From NCBI GenBank assembly GCA_965153355.1, contig OZ231126.1, positions 62,558,001-62,622,000 of the forward strand: 64,000 bases of DNA, given 5' to 3'. Under the pieces are notes generated by a model. The model was given only the letters and a program-made list of their open reading frames with translations. It was not told the DNA's origin and ran no database searches. Positions 24,481-37,778 of this stretch are shown here, in pieces. This DNA comes from Flaccisagitta enflata. Taxonomy: Eukaryota > Chaetognatha > Sagittoidea > Aphragmophora. Numbering within the stretch: the stretch's first letter is position 1; the number at the start of each line of letters is the position of its first letter. The translations under genes and the position numbers were made by a program.

Positions 24481-25096
24481 CACTGTGCTTTTAAAAAAAT
24501 TCTCAGTGGAAAATCATATAACTTTGGGTTTTTCTGCATTTTTGAGCAGTATTGGGATGTAAGAGCATGTAACTAGCAAAAATAAAATCATTCCCCGAGC
24601 GCTTTTTGAGTAATCTTCAAAATAGAAAAAAATTAAACCTATTTGTAATGCAGATTCTAATGAGTTGTATTGGCTCATTTTTTGATTCCATATTGTTATT
24701 TTATACAAAATTTCCTTTCATTTGATAGGTCACACTATATGGTTTTATATAGAAATTAGGTTTTCATATTTTGAGCCACTGTTACTTTTTTGTAACGGTG
24801 ACTCAAAAAATGAAAATTTTAATTCTTTGCAAAAGTATAGAGTGCGACCTATCAAATGAAAGGGAATTTTGCATAAATTAACAATATAGAATCAGAAATT
24901 TAGTCAACACATCCCAGAAGAATCTGCATTGAAATTAGGTCTTTATTTTTCTGATTTTGAAGGTTACTCAGAGAGCGCTCAGGGAATGATTTTGTTTTTT
25001 CTAGTTACATGCTCTTACACCCCAATACTGCTCAAAAATGCAGAAAAACCCACAGTTATATGACTTTTCACTCAGAATTGTTTTAAAAGCACAGTG
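24481..25096. mobile_element. Nested fold-back MITE, about 300-bp arms
   Basis: Left arm begins cactgtgcttttaaaa, right arm ends ttttaaaagcacagtg. Both contain gggtttttctgcatttttga and tttcatttgataggtc in inverted order. Possible short accac duplication on both flanks. No coding sequence. Confidence 0.85.
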
Positions 25097-26119
25097 ACCA
25101 CATATTGCCCTTGGGCGACCTGTTATAACCTTTATTATCTTTATTACCTTAATCATCTTGATTACCCTAGTTACCACACAACTAAGGTTTTTTGACCTTG
25201 TTAGGCCGGAAATCAGGTCAAAGAAGCCCAAATCATCCCTCTCAGACCCAAAATCACACCTCTTTGGCTTTAAATCAGCCCTCCTAAGCTTGTATTGAGC
25301 CATCTTTTGCCTGAAAAAAGCCCAGTTAAGCCTCAAATTTGCCCATTAGCCTAAAAACTGACCGCAGGGAATATAGTAAAAGGCAGGGGGGAGGGGAAAT
25401 CAAAAGCAACTCCATCGTATACATACTATCTAGAACATATGTATATCGGCGAGCGTTTCAGGTCATATCTCTGCTAAAACTAAAAAAATCATATAAAAAT
25501 CGGTGAGATTCTGAAACTGCATCGAATTTCTGATCTAGTGCCACCAACCGCGTTCTTGTAGCTCAATTCATTTAGAAATGACAGGCGAAACAAGAATGTT
25601 ACTTCAAATGAAGATGGCTGAAAAATTATATCTTATTTCTTGTCGCTTTTGGTACTTGGCCAAATGTTATTTTTTTGTTAGTTAAAGGTTGTTGTCCGAC
25701 TTTTTGGTTGCTACAGCGATGCTATAGGATCGCCTTGCCATTTCCATGGTCATTCCAAACTCGATTATAGATCAAATGGTTGGTAAGAAAGCAGCTAAGG
25801 AGAAAGTATCGCGCATCGTTTGATATGGAAAAAAAAATCTGCTCTCAAGGTGTGAGGGAAGACCGCATCATTCTTTTTCAAAATATCTCTTCGAGAGCAT
25901 ATGAAGATAATTTGGGCCGTTATTGTTGTTCGCAAGATACATACAAAGAATCTCAAAGATCAATTTATGGTTTTTCAAGCCATTTGATGAATTCACAGCC
26001 TGATAATGATCTTGCCGATATACTTTTGTTCTAGATAGTATTTAGGCATTTTAAGGTGATTATAGGAATTCAAAAGGGGAATTATATGCCATATTTTGGT
26101 AACTTATAGTTTGCTTACC

Positions 26120-26726
26120 GGGTCATCCAGCTGAGTTGTCGGATTCCATTAAGCTTTTACTCATAGATGCTAAAAGTCATGTACATGAAATTGATCTAGT
26201 TTTAAAGAGTATATATTGACGTTTTTTGTGTCAAAATTTCATCCATTTTGGTCTGGTAGTTTGTCTTTAAAATGGATTTGAACTTAAAGCTTTTTTTCAG
26301 GACTGGGCCGATTTTCTAATATATTCCAGTAATGGTGCGAGTTAACATCACAATTCTTTTTGGAATTTTTTTAGTAATCAATCTAAAAAGGCTTGGTTCA
26401 GTGACAATTTTAAAGTAAGTATAATGTATTTGTCAGCTTATCTTTTATTTGTGATGAATATTGTCTTTATGGCATGAATAGTTTAGGAATAATAAAAATG
26501 ATGGCAAACAGAATTCCTGATTTTTGATGGAAAAAATGTCAAATAGGAAAATACTTGTGTCACTTCAAATTTACATAAAAGACAAACTATTTGACCAAAA
26601 AGGCTGAAATTTTGATACAAGAAATGTCAATCTATACTCTTTAAGACCTGATCAATTTCAAATCCATTTCTATTGGCATCAGTGAGTAAAAGCTTAACAG
26701 AATCCGACAACTCAGGTGGATGACCC
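26120..26726. mobile_element. Fold-back MITE in the loop of the giant fold-back
   Basis: gggtcatccagctgagttgtcg on the left is mirrored by ctcaggtggatgaccc on the right. Pairing continues inward through aagcttttactca and aaagagtatatattgac. Confidence 0.8.
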
Positions 26727-27156
26727 TGTACTAAGTTGATTTTTTTTGTGTATCCTACTGGACTACTACTAGTTGATGAAAACTCATAAAATCATAGGAA
26801 AAAACATTTCTTGATTAATTTTGCTTGCTGTTTTCTACTGGAGACAGAATGGAGACAAGCCAAATAAAACTCTTTGACCAAATTTTTAGACCCCCTAAGG
26901 GTAGGGAGGGTCACAAAAAATGGTTTGAAATTGTGCATTGGGTAGTCATGAATGTCTTTGAACCATTTAATTCGCATATAATGATGTATCGGAAGCTTGT
27001 GCTAACGTAGATCGGTGGAAAGTCGGGCCCTCCTGCTTGCTGTGGAACCGTGACAATTGCCATCATAATTTGCAGAGGCTATTTAGGTGCTGCATTGAGC
27101 AACTTGACCCTTGCCCAAACAGATCAAAGTTTCTATGTCTGATCTAGCTTCTTTTT

Positions 27157-27215
27157 AGTCACCGACACGCGACTCTACACCTTGCTGTGTCGGTTGGTAG
27201 GTCAACTATGCACTA
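27157..27215 (+). repeat. Hairpin plus short (GTCY)n, HINE-like
   Basis: agtcacc, loop gaca, cgcgact (27157-27174; partly decayed stem) then ctacaccttgctgtgtcgg and a short GTTG/GTAG run. The lead-in matches the reverse complement of the copies at 5340 and 21600. Confidence 0.5.
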
Positions 27216-29688
27216 GGAGGCTTGACTTGTGGTTCAGAAGACCAAGTTAGGGGCTATGGGGAATTAGTATCAGGCATGAACAGCTTTAATTGGAGTCTTG
27301 GATGTTTGATTTGGGCTTCAGGAGGCGTTGACAAGAGGTTTGATAAGATGCCCTTTAAATCAAAATTTGGGCCATAAGAAGTATGGCTGGAGGGATGGGG
27401 AAGTGGAGAAATTGAAAAACAAATTACCTCATGTGAAATCATAGGCCCCGTTAGGGCCACTGCCCAATGAGGATGGTCAAAGTGAGCGTCTTGAATATCT
27501 GAAAGAAAAACTATGTTTCAAAAACCATAAAGAAACTTTGTTTTTGACTTTAATTACCCATTGCCTCTTTCAACTAGAAATGAAGAAAAAGAAGTGAAGA
27601 AAAAGAAGTGGGTGAGAGTGGCAGTTTCAGCATGGGGGTGGAAGGAGGAGTGCAATTCTTGAATAGTTGTAAAAGTATTAGATGGTCATTAGTATCTTTG
27701 GCCCCTACATGAGTGTTTGTTAATGTGTAATAGTAAGAGGGGCAGTGGCTCTAAAGCTTTAAACTTCAAGCTCAGATTTGAGCCTTAAGCTGAGATAATT
27801 GTAGGTATTACCAGGTAGATGTAGCAAAAGAGGGGTGATTTTGGGTCTAAGAGGGATGATTCAGGTTTCTTAGACCTGATTTCCGGCCAAACAAGGTTAA
27901 CAAACCTTAGTTTCATGGTATCTAGGGTAATAAAGATAATAAAGGTAATAAGAAGTGGCTATATTTTCCTACAATTAATTATCACTTGCATCTACCTGTT
28001 CAATACCTAAAAATACCTTTTAATTACTACATAGTTAAAATTACCCATAATAACCTATGATTACATGATTATCTATAATGACCTAGAATTACCTCAAATA
28101 ACCTAATGACCTTTACTCCCCTTTTGAATACCTATAATCACCTTTAAATGCCTAAATATGACCAAAGAACCTATATTTTAATTTGGTCACCAACTGACTA
28201 ACCAATAGACTGACAGACTGACACAGCAAGTTCAAGCGTTGCATTTATTCAACTAAAAACACTGGATTAGGGCCTGAGAAGCGAAGTGAGGACGTACAGA
28301 CAGATATACAGATGGATGGACATACAGACAAGCAGAAGGATATATATAAGGAAATTCACTCGTGTGTCCTACAGGGCATCAGCCCTTTTGGACTGTTGCC
28401 CATGTCCTGCTTTTGGGCAACTTAAATCCTCCCTTACACATCAAATCCTTACACCTTAAATCAGTCTACACAGTCCAAAATCAGGTCTTCCAAACAAAAT
28501 TTTTGCTCTTTTAGGCTTCATATCAGCCTTTCTAAATCTCCAATCATCAAATTTTCTTTGGTTAGCGATAGATTAGATCCAGTCAGAGGAAAATCCCCAA
28601 TTAAGGACCAGTGGATGAACTGAAACTGGGTTTTTAGGCCAAAAAGTTGAAAAAATGGTCATTTTAAGCCATTTTTCTGGAGGGTTTAGACTATGAGAGC
28701 CTATATATCGGCCTCAGTGTGAGCTAGATAGCTAAAAATTGGCATGTAGAGTCGTAAATATCACACAATTCATCATGTTAAATTTCATCTCCGTGGCTAC
28801 TATGGTTCAGAAGTAATGGTACTTTTTCTATTTTTCTTGTTTTTTTATCAAAAGTAATGGTAAATCTTTGATAATTCATAACTCTGTTTTGATAAAGGTT
28901 TAATAGCTCAGATTTGACATGGAATTAGGTATTAATAATGCTTATCATCATGTCAAATTTTGTGGCAATCGGCCAAATTGTTTGGCCTAGGCATAGCCTT
29001 TTCCAAAATTTTGCATTTTTTTGAACGGTGGGTACCTAGACTTTAAATGACAATATCTCCGCTTCTATTTGAGTTTTAAGGCTCAAATTTTGTGGGCAAC
29101 TCAAAAAATATCATATTATTCATCATGTAAAATTTCAGGTTGGTGGCATTTGTTGTTGAGGAGAAAAAATCATTTTTTTGTAGTTTTTGATTTTTTCTCA
29201 AAAAAATATGCTTAAATTTAAACATTCATATCTCCGCTTCTATATGGGCTGAGAGGTTAAGATTTGACATGCAAGTTGTTTTTTATCATACATTTGATTA
29301 TGCAAAATCTTGTGGCATGAAGTTGAACCATTTAGCCTAGGGATAGCCCTTTTCAAAATTTTGGCATTTTTTTGAAAAAAGGTACCTAGACTTTAAAATT
29401 CAATAACGCTGCTTCTACTCAACCGATTAAGCTGAAATTTGGTATGTAACTAAAGAAATATCACATATTTCACCATGTAAAATTTTGTTGAGCCAACCTG
29501 AACGGTTTACCCGTTATGACGTTTTAAAGTGAAAAAATAGCCTAAAAAGCGATTTTTAGAAGGGGTGCTAAAAAAATTTTGAAAAACGGATAGTTTGGCT
29601 GTCTTCAGCATGAAAAAATAGTCCCATATGCAAATTTCTAGAGCTTGCTGAAAATTTTTGCACGGCATTTCCTTAAGATCCCCGACTA

Positions 29689-30118
29689 GAAGAAGAATAT
29701 TCTGCGGATATAGTTCCGCGTTTGACAATGTCCCGCATTTTGAGTGTTGACAATTTCAAATAGTCTCTACCAACTTGGCTGTAATCATCGAATATAAATC
29801 GATCTCATATTTCAAAACATTTGTGACCTCGGCCCGGCATATATCAGGCGTTCATATTTTGTAAACCTTCCGAGAGGCAAAAAGTTTCCGACACAGTTTG
29901 TCATTGCTCTTATAACAATCTCAATTAGTAAGAAGCTGAAAAAAAACGCGCTAAATAGCGTGCATATATGAAAATTCTCAATTTGTATTGGCCATGATAT
30001 AGCTCTATTTGTGTAAAGCATTTGAAACATCAATGTGAACCAACTAAAAATCGATTTTTTTTTATACCTGACAAAATGCCGCTTTATTTTGATATCTAAC
30101 AAGAATTGAATCTAATTT
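29689..30118. other. No recognisable gene
   Basis: Unique-looking sequence between the giant fold-back and a large pyrimidine tract; no exon candidate. Confidence 0.5.
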
Positions 30119-30855
30119 CTTCTGTCTTTCATTTCTTCTTTCTTTCATTTATTCTTCCCTTCTTTCCTTCCTTCCTTTTTTCCTTACCTCCTTCTTACCG
30201 TCTTTCTTTCTTCCTTCCTTTCATTCTTTCAATCATTCTTTCTTTCTTTCATTCTTTCTTTCAATCTTTCATTCTTTCAATCTTTCATTCTTTCTTTCTT
30301 TTATTCTTTCTTTCTTTTATTCTTTCTTTCTTTCTTTTATTCTTTCTTTCTTTCTTTCTTTCTTTCTTCTCTTTCTTTCTCTTCTCTTTCTTTCTCTTCT
30401 CTTTCTTTCTCTTCTCTTTCTTTCTCTTCTCTTTCTTTCTCTTTTCTTTCTTTCTTTTTCTTCTCTTTCTTTCTCTTCTCTTTCTTTCTCTTCTCTTTCT
30501 TTCTCTTCTCTTTCTTTCTCTTCTCTTTCTTTCTCTTTTCTTTCTTTCTCTTTTCTTTCTTTCTCTTTTCTTTCTTTCTCTTTTCTTTCTTTCTCCTCTC
30601 TTTCTTTCTCTTCTCTTTCTTTCTCTTCTCTTTTTTCTTTTTTTCTTTTTTTCTTTTTTTCTTTTTTTCTTTTTTTCTTTTTTTCTTTTTTTCTTTTTTT
30701 CTTTTTTTCTTTTTTTCTTTTTTTCTTTCTTTTTTTCTTTTTTTCTTTTTTTCTTTCTTTCTTTCTTTCTTCCTTTCTTTTTTTCTCTCTTTCTTTCATT
30801 CTTTATTTCTCTTTCTTTCTTTCTTTCTTTCTTTCCTTCCTTCTTTTTTTTCTCC
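30119..30855. repeat. (CTTT)n/(TCTTTC)n pyrimidine tract, about 740 bp
   Basis: An almost unbroken pyrimidine strand built from CTTT, TCTTTCTTTC and CTTTTTTT units. Long Phe-Leu-Ser and Lys-Arg-Glu frames across it are artefacts. No gene follows until about 32.67 kb; shorter (CAA)n (31296-31347), (CA)n and (GA)n (31635-31803) tracts lie between. Confidence 0.95.
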
Positions 30856-31298
30856 TTCCTCCTCGCAATCTTCCGACAAATATCTTCCCCTTCCGAGAAG
30901 CGGCGCTTCCGCTTCTTCAAAATATGAACACCTGGCATATATTTCTATCACGAGAAAGACATAGGCCATAGCATTAAATAAAATAGAAAAGGCTCCTTTG
31001 AGTTGAATTTCAACGGCTCTTAAGGCCTTATCTGCCAAAAAAAAGTAGGAGGAACAAACCGACTGCCCAAAGTGACCGACGGCCCAGACCACATTCACGT
31101 ATTGACCAAATATAGTGCAAACATTAAAGATTGGGGAGTTCAGGGAAAGATGATCCTTGTAATTTTCATTAAAGTTGTATGTACAAACGTTCCTGCCATT
31201 TGATTGCCCTTTTGACATAGCGTGCAGACCTATCGTTTTTTTCCATCTGGCTGTACATCTACACATGAAATTTCAAAAATGCTGCACACTCCGAAAGC

Positions 31299-31345
<47 letters not shown>

Positions 31346-31632
31346 CTCACTGAAGAAGTATCCAGCGGATTTAATCAATAATCTGCTGACCGACTGAATA
31401 GCGAATGAGGCACGGAAATGCGAGAGGAAAAATATCCCGCAAAGAACCTTAATATTCCGCTTTACAGCCGTCGTAAATGCTTTAACCAGTAACCAAGCAC
31501 ATTGTGGAAGCGCAAGAAAGGGGGGGGGGGGGAGAGGGGAACGAGGGAGAGGAGAACACAAGTCTCATTGATGTTGACTTTAAACTCAAGCGTTACTGAC
31601 GATCAAACAGACCAATCTACAGATAAACAAGT

Positions 31633-31689
<57 letters not shown>

Positions 31690-31703
31690 CCTTATTAGGT
31701 TAC

Positions 31704-31807
<104 letters not shown>

Positions 31808-32673
31808 GTCAGAAAGAAAGGGACAGAGACAATAATATTGAAACACATTTTCACAGTTACACACCTACACATTTCGTTGGGGGAAATGTAAATTGTGGGG
31901 GAAGAATGATGGAAGGGAACAGAAATCTTGCCTTTGGTCAATAATTATGAGATCTCGATCGTTTGTTTTAGTGCACATTTATTTCCTGCTGTTGGACTGA
32001 ATGACTCAGCCGGGAAAAACAATCGAACGAAGGCGTAAAGTGATCTACATACAAAGTGCGGTATTAACATTACATATTTCATTATTGGACTCATCATGCG
32101 CCCACACGAGACAAGGAAGTAGTTACGTAGAAAGGAAATTCATGTATGAAGGAAAGCCAATGCATTTACATTCAATATTTACGTCTGGATAAATGTTATA
32201 CCACAAAGTAGTCGCAATCGACGGCATAGAGAAACTTCTGTGGGCGCACATATTCATCTAACATGATTTAAGGAAGCAATAGTAATACAATCTGCGTCTT
32301 TCATCAGACGAGGACGATCTGCTTATAATCGAGATTTCCGTCATCGTCGTCATGTGTCACTGCGCGTTGTCTGGCAGAGGCTAAAGACAGCTGAATCAAA
32401 TATTTGCGGTACACACTACTCACAGTCACATAAAATAACTTGGTTATTTTGAATCTCTTCAAAATTTTATCAATAAAGGTTTAAGCAAGCTAACAACTTT
32501 TAAAAAAAGTTACACATTCTATGCATCAACACTAGCCTTTTCTTTGTTGAATGTTTCCAACTCTGTCTGTGTATAGTGTGCAAGCGGCAAAAGAAAAGCT
32601 TAGCATGCATTCATTCATGAGCGTTGGTAAATACAACACTCTACGAATGACAATTCTAAGCTAATTTTCCCCC

Positions 32674-34728
32674 TCAGGAGGAACCCCGACCAGCCGTACA
32701 TCCATAACAATGGTTGTCCGTCCGGATCTTCCTTTCTTGTACATGACTGAGATCGTCAATGTCAAACACGGTCAATCTCTTTCCTTGTGCTTCTTCTCCT
32801 CCTCCTCCAACTCCACCGCCTCCTCCAGCACCAACACTCATCATATCGAGAGCCAATTGTTGGTTAAAGTCACAGTCAAATATTCCTCCATCGTAGTTGA
32901 CGCTCAGCAAATTCCTGCACATCAGATTGTCGAGCGTGTCATCGTTGAAGTTGCGAACGAGCAGTTCCATATAGGATTCCAGTTCTCCTCGACGGCGGAG
33001 GAAGTCGACGAACCGTTTGATTGGCATGTTCGTGATGCAAAAGAGATCGTTGAAGACGATTCCGAATTCTCGCCACAACTCCTCCTTGTGAAGGAGAGAA
33101 GAAGAAGACAATTGCTGAATAGAATACTGAATAGAATAGCAACTGTCAGTCTCTCTCTGGATGTTTCTCTAGGTGTCGTCGTCATCCTCCTCGTCGTTGT
33201 CGTCGTCGTCGTCGTCCTCATCATCATCACATGTCTCCATCATCGCTTCTCTCTATCATCACCTCCCTCCATCATCTCCATCATCATCATCTTCATCATC
33301 ATCATCATCGTCATCATCAACCTGCACCTGAGCAACATCCATCTCCATCTCCATTATCTCCATATCCATCTCCATCATCTCCTCCATCTCCATCTCCATC
33401 ATCTCCATCATCATCACCATCATCATCATCATCATCATCATCAACCTGCGCCTGAGCAACATCCATCACGTTACCTTGTATTTCTCCCTGAGCGCGTCTT
33501 GTTCCGGTGGCAAGAATCCCCCCAACGGATTGTAGACTAAATTCAGCACCAATCCCGACCCTGGATGCCCGTAGCCCAAATCGTTGAGAACCGTCAAGGC
33601 GGCGATACTTTTGGCGAAGACGCCTTTGCCTCGTTGCAAATTGACATTTTTGGCCGAGTAACACGGCAGAGACGCGACAATTTCGACGCCGTTGGCCGCC
33701 AGGAATGCCGGCGTCTTCTCGTGATGTTCCGGCTCTAACAACGCCGTCAAGTTGCAACGATCCACGACTTTCTTGCCGGCTGCTCTGGCGCCGATGACGA
33801 GCGGTTCGAAGCCGGGACATAATTCCGGCGCTCCGCCAGTGACGTCGAGCGTGTGGACGGACGGCGATTGGCGTAAAAGATGCAAACAACGCTCGACGAC
33901 TTCGGCCGACATGAGCTCCGTCCGTTTCGGCGAAGATTCCACGTGGCAATGACCGCAAGCTTGATTGCAGTAAAGACCGACGTTGACTTGTAGGATTTCC
34001 GTCTCGCGCCGACGGAGAGGTTGGGAGGAGGTCGAAGCGGGGTTGGTGGAGGAAGCTGAAAAAATAACGGAAAAATCAGATTGCAAAATCTTGTCTTCTC
34101 TTTAAGCGTTTGCCCTCTTATTTTTCCTTTTCTCAATCCTCTTTAACAGAGCATAAAAATTATTTTCCAATATCTTTCAAATATCTTTTACAATATCTTT
34201 TACAATATCTTTGGAAAATCTTAAAGAACAAACTAAAACTTGAAACTTCAGGATTCAGTAAAAATCCGTCGCAAAAAAATTCATTCGACGATTTCCAACA
34301 TTCAATGCTGGCCTGGCGCACCTGTCGAAGTCTCACCCGCCAGCGCAGCGGCGACTCGATCGTTGAAATTCGGTAGACCGAGATCCGTAAGAGCGCGTTG
34401 CCGATTTCGCTTTTCCTCTTTTGTCAGCGCCGCCTGACCGAATCGCCGCAAATCCGCCGCCGTCGTCTGGAATTCCACGTCAGTCTCCATCGAAGCCAAA
34501 GTCTCGGGAATCAACGAAGACTCGCGGGCAGACGACTGCAGAAGCTGTCGAGCCTCGGCGCTCATCAAAGTCGTCGTCGACGATGATGACGGCCATTTTG
34601 ATGAAGTTGACGAAGGCGCGTTGTGCTTCTTTGGCCCCACCCGCGGCAATTTGTGCGTGTGAGTTTCAACGGAAGCCTCATCGGCGGTGGAAATAAAGCG
34701 AATTGAAGCGAAGTGATACGATTTCGCC
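32674..34728 (-). CDS. arsS: ArsS-like radical SAM protein, 5' partial
   Basis: Three exons on the minus strand, 34728-34337, 34055-33475 and 33114-32674, join in matching phases (1, then 0) with good splice signals. The first ends at G|gtgaga. The 5' exon is missing: a splice acceptor precedes 34728 with no start codon in the exon. The radical SAM cluster motif is CNQACGHC (CxxxCxxC), followed by LDVTGGAPEL, VVDRCNLT, EIVASLPCYSAKNV, QRGKGVF, GSGLVLNLVYNPLG, ITNMPIKRF, YDGGIFDCDFNQ and HCYGCTAG. This is the full ArsS order. In bacteria and algae ArsS transfers the adenosyl group of S-adenosylmethionine to methylated arsenic, a step towards arsenosugars. Bacterial homologues usually extend a few residues past the final GSS. 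The about 115-residue N-terminal extension is not part of the core. Intron 33115-33474 holds a degenerate CATC repeat. Confidence 0.9.
33190..33465. repeat. Degenerate (ATC)n/(CCATCT)n repeat in the ArsS intron
   Basis: Trinucleotide and hexanucleotide repeats fill most of the second intron of the ArsS-like gene. A duplicated aacctgc-gcctgagcaacatccat word flanks part of it (about 33320-33345 and 33442-33466). Confidence 0.85.
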
Positions 34729-34813
34729 CTGAAAGAAATTTATACTCTCTTGAGTGTTTGTGTAAGTGTTTGCTAGTGTTATTGTTTACCAGCGTGTGGC
34801 TCAGTTAGTGTGG

Positions 34814-35030
<217 letters not shown>

Positions 35031-35039
35031 CACTTACAT

Positions 35040-37530
35040 TGAACCTATAAGGCCCAATAATGGCCAACATGTGCGCTTCGCTTATTTTTGAAAGAATATA
35101 TATGAATTATATATAAAGGCGTGCTTTTTATGGAGTAGCGAGTAGCGGCGCTACTCGGAATGGTATGGGCACCTCTCGGAAGATCGAAGAAGAAAAGGAA
35201 GAAGAAGCAGGAGAAGAAACTCGAGAAAGAGAAGTAGAAAAAGAAGAAAAGACTCAGTTCTCATTTGTACCCGGGCGCCGGGATAGATCCCCCGCCATCT
35301 AAAAATGCCCCCAGAAGGTAATCCGGAAGGTTTCCACAATACGTTTAAACAACGGAAAAGTTACAATCGTGGTTGGTGAACTTTGATCTTGTAAATTTGA
35401 CTAAATCTGAGACTCAGAAAAATCTTCATCAATGTTCTTTAATGAAAGGCAATCAAAAAGATCTAAGAAATCAAGGATTTTCATTCGGTAATTTAGAAAT
35501 GCAACACACAAAGATTTGGGTGTTGATGAATCTGATACGACGTTACATTGCTTTAAATACTGAAAGAAGTCTTGCTACTGCAATATGCAAATCAGCTTAT
35601 TATATCGCTTTTGAGATAGGGGAAGGGGAGGACAAATGAATATTTGTTTAGGCTGATTTTTGTCAGTGCACGGTTTGAAACAACTGGCCAGCATTTTTTA
35701 AAAACCGTTAGATATTGTCCATTTTGTTACTTTTAACGTTTACGTGGCCAACAAACAGACCGACAGTCCGACCGACCAATAGAACGCCGACAAAGTCAAA
35801 GACAGAATCTCACAGATGTGCGAGGACGCAAACCATGCACCAGGAACCGAAAATTAGAAGATATCGGACAGAGAATACCTGATGCACTCGCTGCAACATC
35901 TTGTATGGGTCCACACGGATGTCCACATTGTGATGATTAGTTCAAACTGAACAGTAGCCCGTCGTTTACCGTACAGTTCGCCGTTCACTGATCAACTTAA
36001 ATATGGATGCCATAATATGCAGTAGACTTAATCAAGATCTACTACGTTTACGATTCAGTTTACGCAAGATCGTTTATTTTAACATCTTTTTTCTCCGATC
36101 GAGTAAAGCTCCAAAAAGTTATGACCTGATTTTGAATTGAACTTTTGGCTCAGCTGAGCTGTGTATGTTCTCCGATGAGTTTAAGACAGGAAGATATGAT
36201 ATTGAATTGCGCTTTTGTTGATTTTTAGGTGCGCCAACACACATGTATATAACCGGTAGTGTCTGTCGGTTGGTCACGCGGACGTTAGACCAACCGCACT
36301 GTTGGGATCCGAATATACCGCTTGGTGGCGCTTCTTGACCGTTACCGTTACGCGATAGCGATATTAATAAAAGAGCATCGACCGCTCGGACCGTTTTGAA
36401 TTGTTTTCCACTTTTGTATGGATGATCGTCATTCATTGACTAGCGAGCGCAGAGCGCAGATCTCTCTCAAATTTTTACGCATTTATTTTGGATATTTCTT
36501 GTCGACTTTCTCCAGTTGCTCAGCGGACATTTTCGATATATATATATATATAAGAACATTGCGATAGATCATATAAGGACAGTGGAAATACACGGACGTT
36601 TCGCGGACGTTTTTGGGCGTTTTCTTCTTCATCTTCTTCAGTCTGGCAGACAGACAGACCGCTTATTATTATCGGGTGATATGCCGATTTGGCGTCTCTC
36701 TGTATATTTCTTCGGCTACTGAGGATTCATGCTCTTTTCTACCGATGCGATATCCCCGGATCTCTATTAGAAGGTGCGTCGGTCGGTCGGGGATTTCTTT
36801 CTGGTCATTCTTTGGCGGTGGCCCAACAGCACAGCGCACTGATGGGCCTACTTGCCCTTGTTTCGATTTAATTCTACATTGTCATGATTTAATGAATACC
36901 TAGCTATTGAATAGCGATGAAGTACACGCTTTTCATTTTGAAGTGAGCCTCGGCGTTTTTATTTTTAACTCAGTTTTGAGGCTCAAATGTTCTTAACATG
37001 TTCTTATTTCTAAATGATCATTTTTATATAATCAGATGTTTGTAGTATTAAATGGTATAATTTAAGCAAATGTTAAAAAAAATTATGATATAATAAAAAA
37101 CATAAGATTGATATTTATTGAATAATAAATTGTTAAATTATTAAAATATCAATCATTTTTTAAAGTATTTTTATCTAATTCTACTAGTTTTGGAAAAAAA
37201 TATCATTTTTATCTTCAAATCTGAGGCTCGGCATGTTCTTAAGATGTTTATATGCAGTATAATGGAAGATGACTAGACTTTTCTTCTCGATGTAGGAAGG
37301 TTGAGAGAATCTGCGAGAAGGCAAAATTTTGTTGCAGAAGAATTGAGGGAGATTGTTTCGATTTTCGGAATGTTTTGATGATACGTCAAAAAAGGATCAT
37401 CCTTCTATCTAGCTTCTTACATTTTTGATTTTGCTTGATATGTTTGATTTTTTCGTACTTTAGTTCAGTCGCTCTTTGGTATTGATTGATGAGGGAAGTT
37501 TAAAAAGAAAATAAGCTAACGAGCTGAGTT
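35040..37530. other. No supported gene; decayed repeats
   Basis: A hairpin-type remnant is at 36227-36300 (aggtgcgccaacacaca then tgtctgtcggttggtc), and GACC/GACA runs occur near 35755-35790. An approximate direct duplication of gaggctc plus catgttcttaa occurs near 36970-37000 and 37222-37245. An open frame of 88 codons at 35373-35639 (plus) has no family resemblance and no splice context. Confidence 0.45.
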
Positions 37531-37532
37531 TT

Positions 37533-37600
37533 AGTCGTGTACACGCGGTTCTTATAAGAGGCTTTGTCCATCCGTTGGTCTGTTTGCCTGTGTATTCTTC
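37533..37600 (+). repeat. Terminal hairpin plus (GTCY)n, HINE-like
   Basis: agtcgtg, loop taca, cgcggt (37533-37550), then tcttataagaggctttgtccatccgttgg. The lead-in matches the copies at 780 and 7441. Confidence 0.5.
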
Positions 37601-37778
37601 CGCGCTGATATTGTAATCTTGCTCTTTGTTATTAGTTCTTTAATTATCGTTATTACTCGAAAATGTTATTTAGTTTTAATGATACAGGACAGAATTGTGT
37701 CAGTGTTATTTATTTAAGTTTGTTGGCACAGTATTGTTGATAACATAAGTTGTACAATACATGTTGATAGTTTTAAGA

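Larger units (their letters stand above)
22003..29688. mobile_element. Giant fold-back repeat, 7.7 kb, with nested insertions
   Basis: The left end tagtcggggatctta is mirrored at 29688. Reverse-complement pairing, by eye above 90% in sampled stretches, runs from 22003 to about 23765 on the left against about 27950-29688 on the right. It resumes at about 25125-25280 (left, ggccggaaatcaggtc) against about 27830-27950 (right). The left arm is therefore interrupted by about 1.35 kb holding two smaller fold-backs. The central loop holds another (26120-26726). No transposase frame is present. Arms include a decayed (GTCY)-type tract (cttgctgtgtcagtctgtcag) and a tgtcctgtaggacacag palindrome, linking it to other repeats here. 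Confidence 0.85.

Noticed and set aside
30106-30938. Open frames of up to 273 codons (Phe/Leu/Ser on one strand, Lys/Arg/Glu on the other)
   Set aside because: They are generated by a CTTT/TCTTTC pyrimidine array and have no non-repetitive domain.
32710-33540. A 276-codon plus-strand frame rich in Ser, His and Leu
   Set aside because: It is the antisense shadow of the ArsS-like exons and of the ATC repeat in their intron.
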